Source: Myxococcus stipitatus (GTDB lineage Bacteria > Myxococcota > Myxococcia > Myxococcales > Myxococcaceae). From it: DNA of 64,000 nucleotides. The position numbers were made by a program, and so were the translations under genes. Under the pieces are notes generated by a model. It did no database searches. It saw only the letters and a program-made list of their open reading frames with translations, and was not told the origin of the DNA. The stretch is from the NCBI RefSeq assembly GCF_021412625.1, contig NZ_JAKCFI010000008.1, forward strand, positions 1-64,000, written 5' to 3'. This document shows, piece by piece, positions 30,291 through 39,592 of this stretch (positions within the stretch are counted from its first letter, which is position 1; the number at the start of each line of letters is the position of its first letter).

Positions 30291-30424
30291 CGCGCGGTGC
30301 GGGGCGTGCGCCCCGGTTGCAACGTTGCACTCGCAGATACCTCGACACACCCGGGGCGCCTTGAGGCGCACCCGGGCGCTGTCGCTAGCGTGGTCCGCCT
30401 TCATCCCTCCTGAGAGGTCATGAG

Positions 30425-31240
30425 ATGAGCGCGGAGAACGGGCGGACCTGGGTGCCCTGGTTGGTGACGGCGTTGGTGGTGCTGTTGTCGGGTGGCGTGC
30501 TGTACCTGGCGCACCGGAGTTCCGCCCAGGCGCAGGCCCAGGCCGAGGAGGCGCGCAAGGCCGCGGACGAGGCCCAGGCGCGCGCGCGGGACGCGGACGC
30601 GGCGCGCCAGCAGCTGGCGGAGAAGCTCACCGCGCTGGAGGCCGACCGCACGCGGCTGACCACGGAGAAGGAGCAGCTGAGCAACGAGAAGGAGCAGCTG
30701 ACCCAGACGGTGCAGGAGCAGGAGGCGGAGCTGGCCAAGCTCAAGGCCACCTACGACGACCTGCAGGACAAGATGAAGGCGGAGATCGCCGAGGGCGCCA
30801 TCAAGCTGTCCCAGGCCCAGGGCCGCATCCAGGTGGACCTGGTGGACAAGGTGCTCTTCGACTCCGGCGACGCGAGCATCAGCAAGCGCGGCCAGGAGGT
30901 CCTCAAGCGGCTGGGCGGCGTGCTCGCCAAGGTGGATGACAAATCCATCCAGGTGTCGGGCCACACGGACGACTCGCCGCCGTCCCAGAAGCTCCAGTCC
31001 ACCTTCCCCACCAACTGGGAGCTGTCCGTGGCGCGCGCCGTCAACGTGGTGCGCTTCCTCCAGGAGCAGGGCAACGTCCCCGCCCGCCGGATGATCGCCG
31101 CCGGCTACGGCGAGACGCGGCCCATCGGCGCCAACGCCACCCCGCAGGGGCGCGCGCGCAACCGGCGCATCGAGGTGCTGCTCATCCCCGACCTCACGGC
31201 GAAGAAGACCGCCGTGAGGACGGCCCGCGACGGCCGCTAG
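30425..31240 (+). CDS. OmpA/MotB-domain protein with coiled coil
   Basis: The 271-residue protein has an N-terminal membrane helix (WLVTALVVLLSGGVLYLA), a long Ala/Glu/Gln-rich coiled coil (residues 33-120) and a C-terminal OmpA-like peptidoglycan-binding domain: VLFDSGDASISKRG, VSGHTDDSPP, LSVARAVNVVRFLQ and GYGETRPIGANATPQGRARNRRIEV. It should be held in the inner membrane and grip peptidoglycan, like MotB-type anchors. It ends right at the stop of the opposite-strand gene. Confidence 0.9.
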   Translation: MSAENGRTWVPWLVTALVVLLSGGVLYLAHRSSAQAQAQAEEARKAADEAQARARDADAARQQLAEKLTALEADRTRLTTEKEQLSNEKEQLTQTVQEQEAELAKLKATYDDLQDKMKAEIAEGAIKLSQAQGRIQVDLVDKVLFDSGDASISKRGQEVLKRLGGVLAKVDDKSIQVSGHTDDSPPSQKLQSTFPTNWELSVARAVNVVRFLQEQGNVPARRMIAAGYGETRPIGANATPQGRARNRRIEVLLIPDLTAKKTAVRTARDGR

Positions 31241-31765
31241 CTACTTCTTCTTCACCGACTCCAGCAGCTTGCGGAACGACTTCTCCGAGGCCGCCACGGT
31301 CTTCTCCGGGCCCGTCAGCTTGAAGAAGACCGCGCCCTCGGGGCCCTCGACGATGGCGCCCAGCAGCCGGTAGCCGGGCTTGGGAGTGGACGGGCCCATC
31401 ATCGGCCCGCCACCCGTGTACGTCCCCTTCACGTCCACCGTGGTGACGGGCAGCCCGCCCAGCTTCTCCGTCTTCGTCTTCGCCGCCTTGTCCACCGGCT
31501 TGCCGTCCGCCGTCTGGAACTGGCCCAGCCACCGCTTCACGTTCGCGTCCACCGCGCCGCCCTGCCCCTGCCCGAAGTAGAACACCGCCAGCTCCGCGCC
31601 CTCCGCGTCTCCCTTCGCCGGCGGCACCTTGTACGTCGCCGCGCGCATGGGCCGCTCGCCCTGCGTCGCCCACTCCGCCGGCGCCGTCCACGTCAGCCCT
31701 CCCGCCTCCTCCGCGGACGCCACCATCGCCACGCTCATCACCAGCACACTCAGCAGTCGGTTCAT
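31241..31765 (-). CDS. Exported protein of unknown function
   Basis: The 174-residue product has a signal peptide (MNRLLSVLVMSVAMVASA) and a body resembling small exported proteins with AFTYKVPPAKGDAEGAELAVFYFGQGQGG-like Gly-rich stretches, conserved in myxobacteria as far as I can judge. ATG at 31765 begins the signal peptide; the longer frame to 31870 does not fit export. Its 3' end is directly next to the end of the convergent OmpA-like gene. No enzymatic motif was seen. Confidence 0.7.
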   Translation of the reverse strand: MNRLLSVLVMSVAMVASAEEAGGLTWTAPAEWATQGERPMRAATYKVPPAKGDAEGAELAVFYFGQGQGGAVDANVKRWLGQFQTADGKPVDKAAKTKTEKLGGLPVTTVDVKGTYTGGGPMMGPSTPKPGYRLLGAIVEGPEGAVFFKLTGPEKTVAASEKSFRKLLESVKKK

Positions 31766-31965
31766 CCTCCCAGCGTAACGGCGAATGCCCCGGCGCAGCG
31801 TGTCAAAGACATGCGGTGCCACCCGCGCGTACGCCCCATCCATAAGGTGAATGCTGACACGACGCGTCAAGTCGGATGGCTTTGAGCCAACCCTTGGACG
31901 TGGTACGCCACACGACAGTCACCTAGTCCTGAAGTCCAAACCTGGACTCGGAGGGGGTTGTACCC

Positions 31966-34806
31966 ATGAAAAAGGCGTTGTTCCTCGGGGCTCTGGCCCT
32001 GGGCACCGTAGCGTGTGATCCCGACATCGCGCAGGACCCACCGCCGAGCGCGGACGACCTCGTCGTCGCGGAGTTCGACCCGTCGGCGTCCCCCGCCATC
32101 GTCCCGTCGCCCAACGACCTGGCCATCGTGACGCTGCCGGATGGCACCAAGCAGGTGGCCGCGCCGGTCAACCCCGCCACTCCCGCCGCCGAGCAGGAGT
32201 TCACGTCGGACTACCTCAACAGCCTCAACGGCTTCCCTCCGACGGCCACCGCGGCCACGCTCGTGAAGGACGTCAACATCGACACGGTGAACGCGAACAC
32301 CGTGAAGGTCATCGACCTCTACGAGGGCACGCCGCTGGCGAAGGCGCCGGTGACGACCGTCGTCGGCTACCGCGAAGAGACCAAGATGGTCACCGTCAAC
32401 GCGAACGGTGGCTGGTCCAAGGGCGGTCGCTACGCCGTCATCATCCTGGGTGGTGACAACGGCATCAAGACGAGCAAGGGCAAGAACATCATCGGCACCG
32501 CGACCTGGCACTTCGTCAGCTCGACGGAGTCGCTCGTCACCTGCACGGAGCTGACGGACCCGACCTGCCGCACGGCCACCGAGCTCATCCCCTCCGCGGA
32601 GACGGACCCGGCCCGGCGCCTGGAGGACCAGACCAAAAACGCCCTGCGCCTGGAGCAGCTGCGCCGCGGCTACGCGCCCATCCTCAACCTCGCCGCCTCG
32701 AAGTTCGGCGTCAAGCGCGAGGACATCGTGCTGGCGTGGACGTTCTCCATCGTCGACCAGCCGGAGGCCACGTTCAACCCGGACGTGACGTCCCCCACGG
32801 TCGCCATCCCCTTCCCCAACGACCTGCTGGTCCGCGACGGCAAGCTGAACCTGCCGGGCGCGAACGACACGACCCAGAGCGGCCAGCTCATCAAGGGCCT
32901 CAACACGCTGGACGGCTGGTCCACCACCGCGCCCATCGTCTCCGAGAACAGCGCCACCCAGGGGCCCATCGACCCCGGCTCCAAGATCGACCCGAACACG
33001 GTGGTCGCCGGCCAGAACGTCCTGCTCGTCAAGCTGACGCCGGGCGGCACCACGCCCAAGTACAAGGCCTGCGTCAGCTGCGCCTCCAGCTCGCCTGACC
33101 CGACGGACCCCACGCCTCCGGGCGCGCAGCCCGACCAGCTGCAGATCATCCCCGAGGTCCCGCTCGACGCCGCCAGCAAGTACGCGGTGGTGCTGCTCAA
33201 GGGCATCAAGGACACCACGGGCCGCCCCGTGGCCACCCCCGCCGCCCAGGCCCTCATCCGCCTGAGCGCGCCGCTGGCCATCAACGGCAAGAGCCAGGTC
33301 TCCGCCATCCCGGACGCCACCGCCGCCGGCCTCGAGCCCGTGCGCGCGGGCATGAAGCCCGTGTTCGACGCGCTCGCCGCCAAGGGCATCAAGCGCAAGG
33401 ACATCGTCCTCGCCTGGGTCTTCACCACGCAGAGCACCCGCTCCATCCTGGAGCAGCTCAACGCGGCCCCCAGCCAGGTCCCGGCGGATCCGCTGTTCCT
33501 CAAGGACCAGACCGCGCAGCTCAAGGGCGCCATGGCCGCCGTCGGCCTGGACAACACCCACGTGGGCCGCGCGTTCGTCGGCACCTACCTGTCGCCGTTC
33601 CTGCTGGATGACGTGTCGGGCGCGCTCGGCCGGCCCGCCAACCAGCCCCCGCACCTGGACCACATCCCGTTCACGCTGTTCCTGCCCGCCACCGCCGCGC
33701 CCGCGGGCGGCTACAAGACGGTGGTCTTCGGACACGGCCTGACCAGCAACCGCTCCGCGGTGCTGGCCATGGTCAACAACTACAACAAGGACGGCTACGC
33801 CGTGGCCGCCATCGACGCCGTGTTCCACGGTGACCGCACCAGCTGCGCTGGCTTCGCCAACCCGGCCGCCGCCTGCGCCGCGCCGGCCACCTGCGACACC
33901 ACGCCCTACAGCGCCACCTTCGGCCGCTGCGTGGCCCCGGCCGCCGCGCTCGCCTGCGACCCGACCCCCGGAGCCGCCACGCCGGGCGACGAGACCTGCT
34001 TCGACGCGAAGCAGGGCGTGTGCCTCAACAACGGCAAGTGCGAGGGTGGTGACTTCGCCCGCAACGCCTCTGGCGTGCCGAACATCTCCGCCTGGAACTT
34101 CCTCAACCTGGTCAACCTGTTCGCCACGCGCGACAACTTCCGCCACTCCGTGGTGGACTTCGCGCAGCTGACCCGCATGCTCGCCAGCGACGGCCTGCAG
34201 ACGCGCTTGGACGCCGCCGGCGCCGGCACGCTCAACGCCGCCACGGTGGACTACGTGGGCCAGAGCCTGGGCAGCTTCCACGGCACGATGGCCGCGTCCG
34301 TCAACCCGCGCTTCCGCCGCGTCGCCCTCAACGTCCCGGGCGGCGACCTGGTGGACACGCTGCTGACCAGCCCCGGCTTCAAGCCCCAGAAGGACGCCTT
34401 CGTCGCGCAGCTCAAGGGCCAGGGCCGTCCCCAGGGCTCGGCCGCCTTCGACGAGTTCATCGTCCTGGCGCGCACCATCATGGACCCGGTCGCCCCGCGC
34501 AACTACGCCTGGTTCCTGGAGAACGCGCCCAACGCCCCCGCGGGCCGCGAGGCGTTCATCCAGTACGCCAAGGACGACGTCGTCATCCCCAACCCGGTGA
34601 CGGAGCCGCTCATCGCCGCCGCCAACCGCGACAGCGACAAGGAGGTGCCGGCGTACAGGTTCGACCTGGACTTCCTGCCTCCGGAGGCCCACCACCCGTT
34701 CATGCTCCTCAACGTCCCGGGCAACGACGACATCGCGTCCGTGCGCAACAAGGCCCAGGACCAGATCATCAAGTTCCTGAACACGGGCGTCGCGGAAGTG
34801 CCGTAA
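31966..34806 (+). CDS. Surface lipoprotein lipase of VolA type
   Basis: The 946-residue protein has a lipoprotein signal (lipobox GTVAC, residues 15-18) and resembles the bacterial virulence-factor lipase (VolA) family: long N-terminal exported region, then an alpha/beta hydrolase with VVFGHGLTSNRS oxyanion segment, nucleophile elbow VGQSLGS, and candidate acid/His near the end (FIQYAKDDVVIP, EAHHPFMLL). In Vibrio, VolA is a surface lysophospholipase whose freed fatty acids enter through FadL. Here a FadL gene follows 30 bp later. A Cys-rich insert (CDTTPYSATFGRC to CLNNGKC) is odd. Substrate is inferred. GGAGGGGG precedes the ATG. Confidence 0.8.
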   Translation: MKKALFLGALALGTVACDPDIAQDPPPSADDLVVAEFDPSASPAIVPSPNDLAIVTLPDGTKQVAAPVNPATPAAEQEFTSDYLNSLNGFPPTATAATLVKDVNIDTVNANTVKVIDLYEGTPLAKAPVTTVVGYREETKMVTVNANGGWSKGGRYAVIILGGDNGIKTSKGKNIIGTATWHFVSSTESLVTCTELTDPTCRTATELIPSAETDPARRLEDQTKNALRLEQLRRGYAPILNLAASKFGVKREDIVLAWTFSIVDQPEATFNPDVTSPTVAIPFPNDLLVRDGKLNLPGANDTTQSGQLIKGLNTLDGWSTTAPIVSENSATQGPIDPGSKIDPNTVVAGQNVLLVKLTPGGTTPKYKACVSCASSSPDPTDPTPPGAQPDQLQIIPEVPLDAASKYAVVLLKGIKDTTGRPVATPAAQALIRLSAPLAINGKSQVSAIPDATAAGLEPVRAGMKPVFDALAAKGIKRKDIVLAWVFTTQSTRSILEQLNAAPSQVPADPLFLKDQTAQLKGAMAAVGLDNTHVGRAFVGTYLSPFLLDDVSGALGRPANQPPHLDHIPFTLFLPATAAPAGGYKTVVFGHGLTSNRSAVLAMVNNYNKDGYAVAAIDAVFHGDRTSCAGFANPAAACAAPATCDTTPYSATFGRCVAPAAALACDPTPGAATPGDETCFDAKQGVCLNNGKCEGGDFARNASGVPNISAWNFLNLVNLFATRDNFRHSVVDFAQLTRMLASDGLQTRLDAAGAGTLNAATVDYVGQSLGSFHGTMAASVNPRFRRVALNVPGGDLVDTLLTSPGFKPQKDAFVAQLKGQGRPQGSAAFDEFIVLARTIMDPVAPRNYAWFLENAPNAPAGREAFIQYAKDDVVIPNPVTEPLIAAANRDSDKEVPAYRFDLDFLPPEAHHPFMLLNVPGNDDIASVRNKAQDQIIKFLNTGVAEVP

Positions 34807-34836
34807 CGGCCGACCGGCAAGAGAGGACCCAACTCC

Positions 34837-36030
34837 ATGAAGAAGACACTGTCCCTCGTCGCAGTGCTCGCCGCCGGTACCTCCCAGGCCGCGGGCTTCC
34901 AGATCAACACCCAGAGCGCCCGCTCCACGGGCATGGGCAACGCCGCCGCCGCCTGGCTGGACGACTCGTCCGCCATCTACTCGAACGCCGCCAACATCCT
35001 GGGCGTGAACAAGCTGGACGTGCAGGTGGGTGACACCGGCATCCTGCCCGGCATCAAGTTCACGCCCGACGGCGGCGTCGAGCAGGGCCAGAAGACGACG
35101 CTGTCGCCTCCGCCGCACCTGTTCTTCGTCTACAAGCCGGTGGAGAAGGCCGCGTTCGGCGTGGGCGTCTACACGCCCTTCGGCGCGCGCAGCCGCTGGG
35201 AGGACGGCTTCATCGGCCGCTTCCGCGCCCAGGAGTCGGCGCTGGCCGTCTACGACATCAACCCCACCGCGGCGTACCAGCTCCACGAGCGGTTCCGCTT
35301 CGGCGCGGGCCTCAACATCTACCGGGGCACGCTCGAGCTGAAGCGCGCGCTGGGCTTCGTCGAGAGCGAAGGCACCGTGCACCTGGGCGGCTCGTCCTGG
35401 GGCTGGGGCTACAACGTGGGCGTCCAGGTGGACGTGCTCCCCAAGGTGGTGACGTTCGGCCTGCACTACCGCAGCGCCGCGGACCTCACCTTCAAGGGCG
35501 ACGCGGACTTCCAGAACGTCCCGGCGGAGTTCCAGTCGCGCCTGCCGGACACGCGCGTGCAGGGTGACGTCACCCTGCCCGCCACGGTGGCGGCCGGCAT
35601 CTCCGTCACCCCGCTGGAGAACCTGCGCATCGCCTTCGACGCCAACTGGGTCGACTGGTCCAGCTTCCAGGAGCTCGCCATCGAGTTCCCGGACAACCCG
35701 GCCATCAACAACCCGCTGCCCAAGCGCTGGCACGCCAAGTGGAACTACCACCTGGGCGCCGAGTACGGCGTGACGCCGGACTTCCAGGTGCGCCTGGGCT
35801 TCATCCTCGACCCGGCCCCGACGCCGGGCGGGACGCTGACGCCGGACCTGCCGGACGCCAACCGCTTCGGCGTGTCCGCGGGCCTGGGCTACAAGTGGCA
35901 GGGCCTGCGCGCCGACCTGGGCTACCAGTTCGTCAGCCTGGCCGACAAGGAGAGCTACGCGCCGGGCATCAGCGGCACGTACAACGGCTCCGCCCACGTG
36001 CTCGGCCTGACGCTCGGCTACGGCATGTAA
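34837..36030 (+). CDS. FadL-like long-chain fatty acid porin
   Basis: The 397-residue product has a signal peptide ending in SQA and the typical FadL/OmpP1 opening AGFQINTQSARSTGMGNAAAA, then YSNAANI, and alternating barrel strands with a C-terminal LGLTLGYGM. FadL carries long-chain fatty acids through the outer membrane. The FadL N-terminal hatch, which inserts into the barrel, is present. It follows the VolA-like lipase gene at 30 bp in the same direction and is followed by a strong terminator, so the two form an operon. Confidence 0.93.
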   Translation: MKKTLSLVAVLAAGTSQAAGFQINTQSARSTGMGNAAAAWLDDSSAIYSNAANILGVNKLDVQVGDTGILPGIKFTPDGGVEQGQKTTLSPPPHLFFVYKPVEKAAFGVGVYTPFGARSRWEDGFIGRFRAQESALAVYDINPTAAYQLHERFRFGAGLNIYRGTLELKRALGFVESEGTVHLGGSSWGWGYNVGVQVDVLPKVVTFGLHYRSAADLTFKGDADFQNVPAEFQSRLPDTRVQGDVTLPATVAAGISVTPLENLRIAFDANWVDWSSFQELAIEFPDNPAINNPLPKRWHAKWNYHLGAEYGVTPDFQVRLGFILDPAPTPGGTLTPDLPDANRFGVSAGLGYKWQGLRADLGYQFVSLADKESYAPGISGTYNGSAHVLGLTLGYGM

Positions 36031-36058
36031 TCGTCCGGCACGTCACCGGACTCCCCGG

Positions 36059-36098
36059 CGCCCGGGTCTCCACCAGGAGGCCCGGGCGTCGTCGTCTC
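36059..36098 (+). terminator. Terminator after the FadL gene
   Basis: CGCCCGGGTCTCC pairs with GGAGGCCCGGGCG (13 bp, one G-T wobble) around an ACCA loop, followed by TCGTCGTCTC. It closes the lipase-FadL operon. Confidence 0.7.
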
Positions 36099-36122
36099 CG
36101 CGTCCCGACGACGCGAGGCCGC

Positions 36123-37316
36123 TCAGGCGCTGAGCGCGCGCACGCGCTCGGCCAGGTTGTAGGTGAACAGCTTGTAGATGCGCAGGGCGGCGTGCTCGTG
36201 CGTGGCCAGGTAGTGCTCGAAGTCCCCGCGCGTCACCCGCAGGGCGCGCACCGCCGAGCGCGAGCGCACCAGCGCGGAGGCCGGGCCGTCCAGCAGCAGG
36301 GAGATTTCCCCCAGCCACGCGCCGGGCCCCAGCGTGTTGAGCAGCCGCGCGTCCGGCCCCGCTCCGCTGAGGACGTCCACCGTGCCCTCCAGCAGGACGA
36401 GCAGCCCCATGCCCCGCGCGCCCTTCTCCAGCACCGTCGTGCCTTCCGGCACGGACACCTGCTGCGCCATGCGGAACAGGTCCTTCATGTCCTCCAGCGC
36501 CAGCTCGCCGAAGATGGGAATCGCCTTGAGGTACTCGTAGCCGTCGGACTGGGGCGCGGCGCGCTCGGGCGGCGGCGCGGCCTCCTCTCCCAATCCCAGA
36601 CGCCGCAGCAGGCGCAGGTGCTCGGCCTCCAGCACCTCGTCCTCCCGCGCCCCGCCGGACTCCTGGCGCGCGTCCGCCAGCAGCACCAGCGCGCGCCAGG
36701 ACTCGCCCTGTTCGTCGAGCAGCGCGCACATGCGCAGCACCGCCTCGCGGCGCCGGGGATGCTCGGGCGGCACGCCGCGCAGCGCCTCCAGCTCCGCGTG
36801 GCCATGGCCCAGCGCGTGGTAGACCTCCGCGGCCTCCAGCGGCCGTTGCAGCCGCGTGAGGCACTGGGCGATGGACTCGCGCGCGTCGAGCGACTGGTAC
36901 AGCTCCAGCGCCCGCTCCAGCGCGCCGGCCCGCTCGAACGCCGCCGCCGCGCGCGCCTTCTCCCCCGCGCGCAGCCAGGCCTCCGCGGCGGGCAGCAGCG
37001 CCCCCGCTTGTTCGTGCAGCGCCGCCGCGGCGGCGTCCGCGCCCTCTGCCTCCAGCAGCCGCGCCGCGCCCGCGAAGTCGCGCGCCCGCCGCAACACGTC
37101 CACCAGCGCCGAGCGCGCCTGCGCCGGCACGTGGACGGACTCCTCCAACACGCGCTCGCGTTGCGCGGCGGACAGGTCCTCATAGGCCCGCACCGCCACC
37201 TCCACTGCTCCCTGCATGACGGCCTCCCAGACGACGCGGCCCGCACCAGTCATGGGCAGGCCGCCTCCGGAGACGTCTTCGGAATCGAGGTTGGAAACCC
37301 CCGCGGCCCCCGCCAT
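36123..37316 (-). CDS. Cyclic nucleotide-binding protein with helical repeats
   Basis: Residues 30-255 are TPR/helical-repeat-like (AARLLEAEGADAAAAALHEQAG and following repeats), and residues 280-390 form a cNMP-binding domain with PEGTTVLEKGARGMGLLVLL, WLGEISLLLDGPASA and a C-terminal FTYNLAERV helix. No DNA-binding domain is visible, so it is probably a cytoplasmic protein-interaction scaffold with a cNMP-fold domain. The canonical RSAA-type phosphate-binding cassette reads LLDGPASALVRSRS, so ligand binding is open. The start is uncertain: ATG 37316, or ATG 37253 with GGAGG 10 bases upstream. Confidence 0.8.
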   Translation of the reverse strand: MAGAAGVSNLDSEDVSGGGLPMTGAGRVVWEAVMQGAVEVAVRAYEDLSAAQRERVLEESVHVPAQARSALVDVLRRARDFAGAARLLEAEGADAAAAALHEQAGALLPAAEAWLRAGEKARAAAAFERAGALERALELYQSLDARESIAQCLTRLQRPLEAAEVYHALGHGHAELEALRGVPPEHPRRREAVLRMCALLDEQGESWRALVLLADARQESGGAREDEVLEAEHLRLLRRLGLGEEAAPPPERAAPQSDGYEYLKAIPIFGELALEDMKDLFRMAQQVSVPEGTTVLEKGARGMGLLVLLEGTVDVLSGAGPDARLLNTLGPGAWLGEISLLLDGPASALVRSRSAVRALRVTRGDFEHYLATHEHAALRIYKLFTYNLAERVRALSA

Positions 37317-37570
37317 GTCGTGCGCCCCCCAGCCGAGTCCTGACGACGAGTCCGTAGCAGACCGGCCGCCGCGAGGCGAGCCCCCCTGGACACTCCCGCA
37401 CCGCCGGATTGGTGGATGGAGAACCTTCCGCTCGGAGTGCGCCTCTCGCGCTCGCGTGGTGCCGCGGTGGAGTGCCGCACCTACCCGGGCGCCCGGGTCC
37501 GGTATGTGTGGGAGGCTCGGACGTTATCTTCTGGCACCGGTCACGCCGTCAGCCCCCCGGAGACCCGCGG

Positions 37571-38932
37571 ATGAATCCCCGCCACGCGCCCTGCCTCCGC
37601 CTCGCCACCCTCGTGCTCGGCCTCGGGCTGGGCGCCACGGCCCATGGCCACGCGGGCCTCCCGGAGACCTCCAACGTCACCTTGCGGCGAGGCCATCCGG
37701 AGGACTTCTTCGTCGGCACCACGTTCGGCGCGGTGATTTCGCGCGACGGGGGACGGACGTTCCGGTGGCTCTGCCCGGACGCCATGGGTTACGGCGGCTG
37801 GCGACCGGAGGCCTACCTCTGGCGTGAGTCCGGCCTCATCCTCGCGGCCACTGGCAGCGCGCTGCTGCGCTCCCCGGACGGCGGCTGCTCTTGGAACACC
37901 CACCCCTTCTTCAAGGACACCTGGGTCTCCGGGCTCGCCGCGCACCCGTCCGACGACCGCGTCCTCTACGTCGTCACCAACCGGTACAACATCGCCAACG
38001 GCGTCTACCGCTCGCTGGACGGCGGCGAGACGTGGGCGGCCTCGCCGCTGCTGCGCGAGAAGCTGCGCCTCAACGCGGTGCGAGTCTCCTCCGCCCAGCC
38101 GCGCCGCGTGTACGTGAGCGGCGAGGAGGACGGCCAGCTGTTGCTGCTGCGCAGCGACGACGCGGGGGAGACGTGGACCCAGTCCGCGCCCGACCTGTCG
38201 TCCCTGCTGCTCCCCTATGACCTCGCGGTGGTGGCGACGGACCCGTCCAACGTGGACATCCTCTGGGCGCGGGTGTCGTCGCAGGGCTCCACGTACCTGA
38301 TGCGCAGCGACGACGCCGGCCAGACGCTGGTGCTGGTGCAGCGCATCGACGACGTCTTCATCAACATGGACCTGTCGGCCGACGGGAAGACGGCCTGGGT
38401 GGGCACGCTCAACCACTTCTTCCGGGGCGCGTCCACGGGGCCGCTGGACATGCTCAGCCTGCCCACGGGCAACGCGTGCGTGCTGCGCGTGGGCGAGACG
38501 CTCTATGGCTGCGGCTCCACGTGGCTGCACGACTGGGCGCTGGCGCGCAGCACCGACGAGGGCAGCACGTGGACGCCCCTGTTCGGCCTCTACGAAATCC
38601 AGGGCACGCACCTGTGCCCCGTGGGCACGCCCGTGCGCGACATCTGCCCGTCCCGGTGGCCCCAGCTCGCGGAGCAGCTCGGCGCGCCGCTGTATCCGGA
38701 TGGCGGCGTCGAGGTGCCTCCCACGCCCTCGGACGGGGGCGTGCCGGACGCGGGAGTCCCCGACGCGGGAGCCCCGGACGCGGGCGCCCCCGACGCGGGG
38801 CCCGGTCCCGGACAACCACCCGGCCCCCAGGGGTCGGATGGCTGCGGGGCCACGCGTGGGAACATGGCTCCCGCCATCGTGTTGCTGTTCACCCTCCCCC
38901 TGCTGCGCCGTGGTCGGCGGCGCGTGAACTGA
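37571..38932 (+). CDS. BNR/sialidase-like repeat protein with MYXO-CTERM tail
   Basis: The 453-residue protein has a signal peptide (LRLATLVLGLGLGATAHGHA) and repeated BNR-type turns such as SRDGGRTFRWLC, SPDGGCSWNT, SLDGGETWAAS, SDDAGETWTQS and STDEGSTWTPL, the Asp-box pattern of beta-propellers. A PDAG repeat linker (VPDAGVPDAGAPDAGAPDAG) leads to a MYXO-CTERM sorting tail: a GCG core, a hydrophobic helix (APAIVLLFTLPLL) and Arg-rich end. It is the first gene of a coupled exported-protein operon and is probably cell-surface anchored. Confidence 0.85.
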   Translation: MNPRHAPCLRLATLVLGLGLGATAHGHAGLPETSNVTLRRGHPEDFFVGTTFGAVISRDGGRTFRWLCPDAMGYGGWRPEAYLWRESGLILAATGSALLRSPDGGCSWNTHPFFKDTWVSGLAAHPSDDRVLYVVTNRYNIANGVYRSLDGGETWAASPLLREKLRLNAVRVSSAQPRRVYVSGEEDGQLLLLRSDDAGETWTQSAPDLSSLLLPYDLAVVATDPSNVDILWARVSSQGSTYLMRSDDAGQTLVLVQRIDDVFINMDLSADGKTAWVGTLNHFFRGASTGPLDMLSLPTGNACVLRVGETLYGCGSTWLHDWALARSTDEGSTWTPLFGLYEIQGTHLCPVGTPVRDICPSRWPQLAEQLGAPLYPDGGVEVPPTPSDGGVPDAGVPDAGAPDAGAPDAGPGPGQPPGPQGSDGCGATRGNMAPAIVLLFTLPLLRRGRRRVN

Positions 38933-38950
38933 AGAACAGGTCCCTGTCCC

Positions 38951-39592
38951 ATGAAGCCCTCCCCGCGAACGATTCTCTGGACCCTCACTTCGGCCGCCGT
39001 GCTGGCCCTCACCCCCGCGTGCGGCGACGACGACCCGCCCGAGTCGAGCTGCGGTGAGCCGCTCTACGGCGGCGATGCCACCGACGAGGCCTGGCGCGCG
39101 CTGGTGGACGCGGAGGGGCGGCCCGTGGACAGCACCCAGGCGGTGACGCTGTCGCTGCCCGCCACCGGCACCACCTACGCCACCAGCGACGCGCCGCCGA
39201 GGTGGACGTGGACGTCGCCGCTGGCCAGCGCGCTGCCGCGTCCCGGCGCGTCGTCTCCCTTCACGCCCCCCGGCGCTCGCGACGCGGGGCGCTCCGTGCT
39301 GGCGCGGCTGGGCGAGTGGGTGCTGCCCACGGCGCATGCGCACCTGCCGCCCTTCACCGGCGACATCTACTACGTGAAGGTCTCCGTACCGGGGCGCGAG
39401 TGCCCCGTGGAGATGCTCACGTCCAACCTGGAGTGGCAGCTCGACGCCGCGACCTGGGACCTGCTCAAGGCGCACCCCGCGCAGGACCTGCGCATCCAGG
39501 TGGTGAGCGCGTACCTGCTCCAGAACCGAATCACAGAGGGCCCCTACCAGCTCGCCACGCCGGTGACGTTCCGCATCCAGGGTGCGCCATGA
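38951..39592 (+). CDS. Exported lipoprotein of unknown function
   Basis: The 213-residue protein has a lipoprotein signal (lipobox TPAC near residue 24) followed by Asp-rich CGDDDPPESSC. The body has no catalytic motif I recognise. The C-terminal half (YVKVSVPGRECPVEMLTS) may be a beta-sandwich. It lies 18 bp after the MYXO-CTERM gene, and its TGA overlaps the ATG of the next gene (ATGA), so the genes are translationally coupled. Confidence 0.75.
   Translation: MKPSPRTILWTLTSAAVLALTPACGDDDPPESSCGEPLYGGDATDEAWRALVDAEGRPVDSTQAVTLSLPATGTTYATSDAPPRWTWTSPLASALPRPGASSPFTPPGARDAGRSVLARLGEWVLPTAHAHLPPFTGDIYYVKVSVPGRECPVEMLTSNLEWQLDAATWDLLKAHPAQDLRIQVVSAYLLQNRITEGPYQLATPVTFRIQGAP

Noticed and set aside
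30295..30320. Terminator-like CGGGGC/GCCCCG hairpin after the patatin gene
   Set aside because: Only a 6-bp stem with no T-run; such short GC stems are common in this sequence.
31867..35997. A 1376-codon minus-strand open frame opposite the lipase and FadL genes
   Set aside because: It is an antisense shadow in high G+C DNA: low-complexity Arg/Gly/Val/Gln composition, no start signal, and the plus-strand genes have clear families.
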